From Atrichornis clamosus (Eukaryota > Chordata > Aves > Passeriformes > Menuridae): 64,000 nt of DNA. Within the stretch, counting starts at the first letter, position 1. Every line of letters begins with the position of its first letter. The notes below the pieces were generated by a model. It did not search any database. It was not told the DNA's origin and worked only from the letters and a program-made list of their open reading frames with translations. Below are positions 62,341-64,000 of the stretch, piece by piece. The stretch spans positions 1 to 64,000 of the forward strand of contig WBMZ01005331.1 of the NCBI GenBank assembly GCA_013400975.1. The letters are read 5' to 3'. Made by a program: the position numbers and the translations under genes.

Positions 62341-62500
62341 CCTCGGCTGGAGTCGGCTGTTTGTCCTGCCGTCTGGGGGCGGCCGGCCCGCCCCACCCAG
62401 GGCAGCCCCGCGGAGCCGCTGAGTGCTGCTGATGGGGCAGGAGCCCTCCCGGATCGATGGCCCCGCTCCGCCGCTGCCGGGGCTGAGAGCTGAAGAGACT
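62341..62500. promoter_or_regulatory. CpG-dense segment, candidate promoter or first exon
   Basis: About fifteen CpGs occur in the first 140 bp, including GGGGGCGGCCGGCCCG (an Sp1-like GC box with a NotI-like core) and CCCCGCGGAGCCG. The flanks on both sides are AT-rich and CpG-poor, so the boundary is sharp. No TATA box, clear initiator or open frame with splice donor was settled. It is shorter than a classical CpG island, so a CpG-rich conserved element is the main alternative. Confidence 0.45.
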
Positions 62501-64000
62501 GGTTGGTGCATATGTGATGACTAGAATTTAATTATATATCAGATTGATTTTCAATTACAACTTCAAGGAACTGTTTGCCAGGATTTCAAGTTCATGAGAA
62601 AGGCCCTGCGTCTCCTTTCTGGATTCTTTTCTCCCCATATTCCTATGCTATGTGGAAAATTTTACAGACTCTCTACCTTCAGCTCACTGTCAGGGAATAA
62701 AGCTTCAAAGTTTCCATCAATAATGAAAAGATCAGTTCTATCTGAGACTGAACCCATTCAAACCTTTAAAGATGTGGAATAAAATTGAAAGGTCTAGTTA
62801 TAGTACTGACTTTTTTTTCTTTAATGTAAGTTTCCCAGCGCTGAGTTAAGGAGCAGAATCTACCTTCAAACTGAGGTGTTTGGGGGGTTTTTTAATTTGT
62901 TTTGGGCATAGCACCAAAGGGGTCTGAATTCAATCCAGTCTGTAGAAATGGGAATGTGTGAGTAATAATATTCACATTTTATAAACCCATCTAAACCTCA
63001 TCCAGGATGAAACTGGGAGTATTAGGTATACGAAATCAACCAGCTAGATCAGAAACCAAAGGTTTCTACAAAGCCCTTGTAGATCACTTTTATTTCTTTT
63101 ATTAGTGTTCTTATGTCTGTTACCATCAGAGATTTTAATAAACCCTTCATCAAAATGCAATCATTATGTGAGCTGTACACTGGGTGAACTGCATGAAAAA
63201 GTGAGCTGGATTTCAGAGACAAAAAAAAATATTACTTAAATTTCAGTGCTATGTCTTACTTGCTTACTCCAAAATGCAGAGAGAAAATTTGTAAGTAAAC
63301 TCACACAGAAGAATTTTTAAATTACATGAAGTAGGAACCTTCAGGAAAAAAAAAAAGAAATGTAAAATTTCCAGTGGACTTAAAAATTTATTTGGAGGGG
63401 GCAGAAAAATAAAACCCTGAGCAAGTGAATCAAGCGCAGGAAAACAGCAGCAATCCAAGGACTTAGACTTATATTTGCTGGAACTGGGAATTCTTTGCTC
63501 ATGTTGCGGGCACACACGGGATGCAGCCATCTCCATCCGCACCACTGGTTTTCCAGCTTTTTTTCCATGTGAGCTCCATCAGGCAGCCATGACATGGAGT
63601 TCTACTGATAAGAGAGCAATGGAGGCTGCCCCAAGGGCAGCAGGAGGGGCTGCAGACCCCTGCCTGCAAGCATGGCCACAGGCTAACACCCCACTTGCCC
63701 CCTGCCCTCTCTGCCCCATACATGCACAGCAATACCAGGTAAATGCAAAACACCTTTTAGAAGGTGCATCCCTATAAACATATAAATGGGTCTATGCTGT
63801 ATACACTAATAAATTAGTCCTGAGTTCCATAGCAAAGGCTCTGATTTTCATATAGTAGAATTTTAACCTGTTGTTTCCAGGAAGCTATACTGGAACAGAG
63901 AAATTACTAATAGTAAGGGAAGGTGAAGCCATTCTCTAATAAACCTATAAACCGCTAAATATATGTATTATCACAATTTATTTGAGTAGCAGTACTGCTG
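62501..64000. other. Unique noncoding sequence, no gene seen
   Basis: AT-rich sequence after the CpG cluster. A G/T-rich tract at 62878-62907 mirrors the A/C-rich tracts seen elsewhere. A-runs occur near 63220-63228 and 63345-63355. No exon or transposon recognised. Confidence 0.5.

Overview
This window looks like nuclear DNA from a bird, most likely a songbird (passerine). The evidence is several CR1 retrotransposon fragments with avian-style 3' ends, a low overall repeat load, and one short retroposon at 31534-31654. That retroposon joins a tRNA-Ile-like head to a CR1-like tail, the architecture of the passerine TguSINE1 family. I found no convincing protein-coding exon, rRNA, tRNA gene, CRISPR array or intact virus. 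The long open frames (up to about 220 codons) lack recognisable domains and paired splice sites, so I read the window as intergenic or deep intronic sequence. The only recognisable coding sequence is decayed CR1 reverse transcriptase.

Layout. 1-5.3 kb is unique noncoding sequence. 5.32-5.81 kb is a CpG island with promoter-like motifs. 6.37-6.88 kb holds a well-preserved ancient MIR (CORE-SINE) inside conserved-looking flanks. 6.9-16.4 kb is unique sequence apart from a near-perfect hairpin at 11261-11318. 16.4-17.6 kb and 29.6-30.5 kb are two very old CR1 ORF2 relics on the + strand. 30.8-31.65 kb holds a CR1 3' end and the tRNA-Ile/CR1 SINE. 36.05-36.39 kb is a CR1 ORF2 end on the - strand.

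The most unusual region is about 38.06-42.53 kb. It is a degenerate, irregularly spaced repeat array. Its core joins telomere-like GTTAGGG motifs to a second conserved block (consensus near CAGCCAGACA, then TTCTTGCTGCATCCTGCAG). A block in the middle (about 40.83-41.86 kb) carries the same core in the opposite orientation. A CR1 fragment (42535-42945, - strand) abuts the array.

From 43 to 62 kb the sequence is mostly AT-rich and unique, with an old CR1 3' end (51.57-51.67 kb, -), two MIR fragments (52.41-52.50 and 59.69-59.75 kb), and a CR1 3' tip (58.89-58.95 kb). At 62.0-62.5 kb three inverted CCAAT boxes lie just upstream of a second CpG-dense segment, which is the best promoter candidate here. 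All assignments come from reading the sequence and recalling family consensus; no database search was run.
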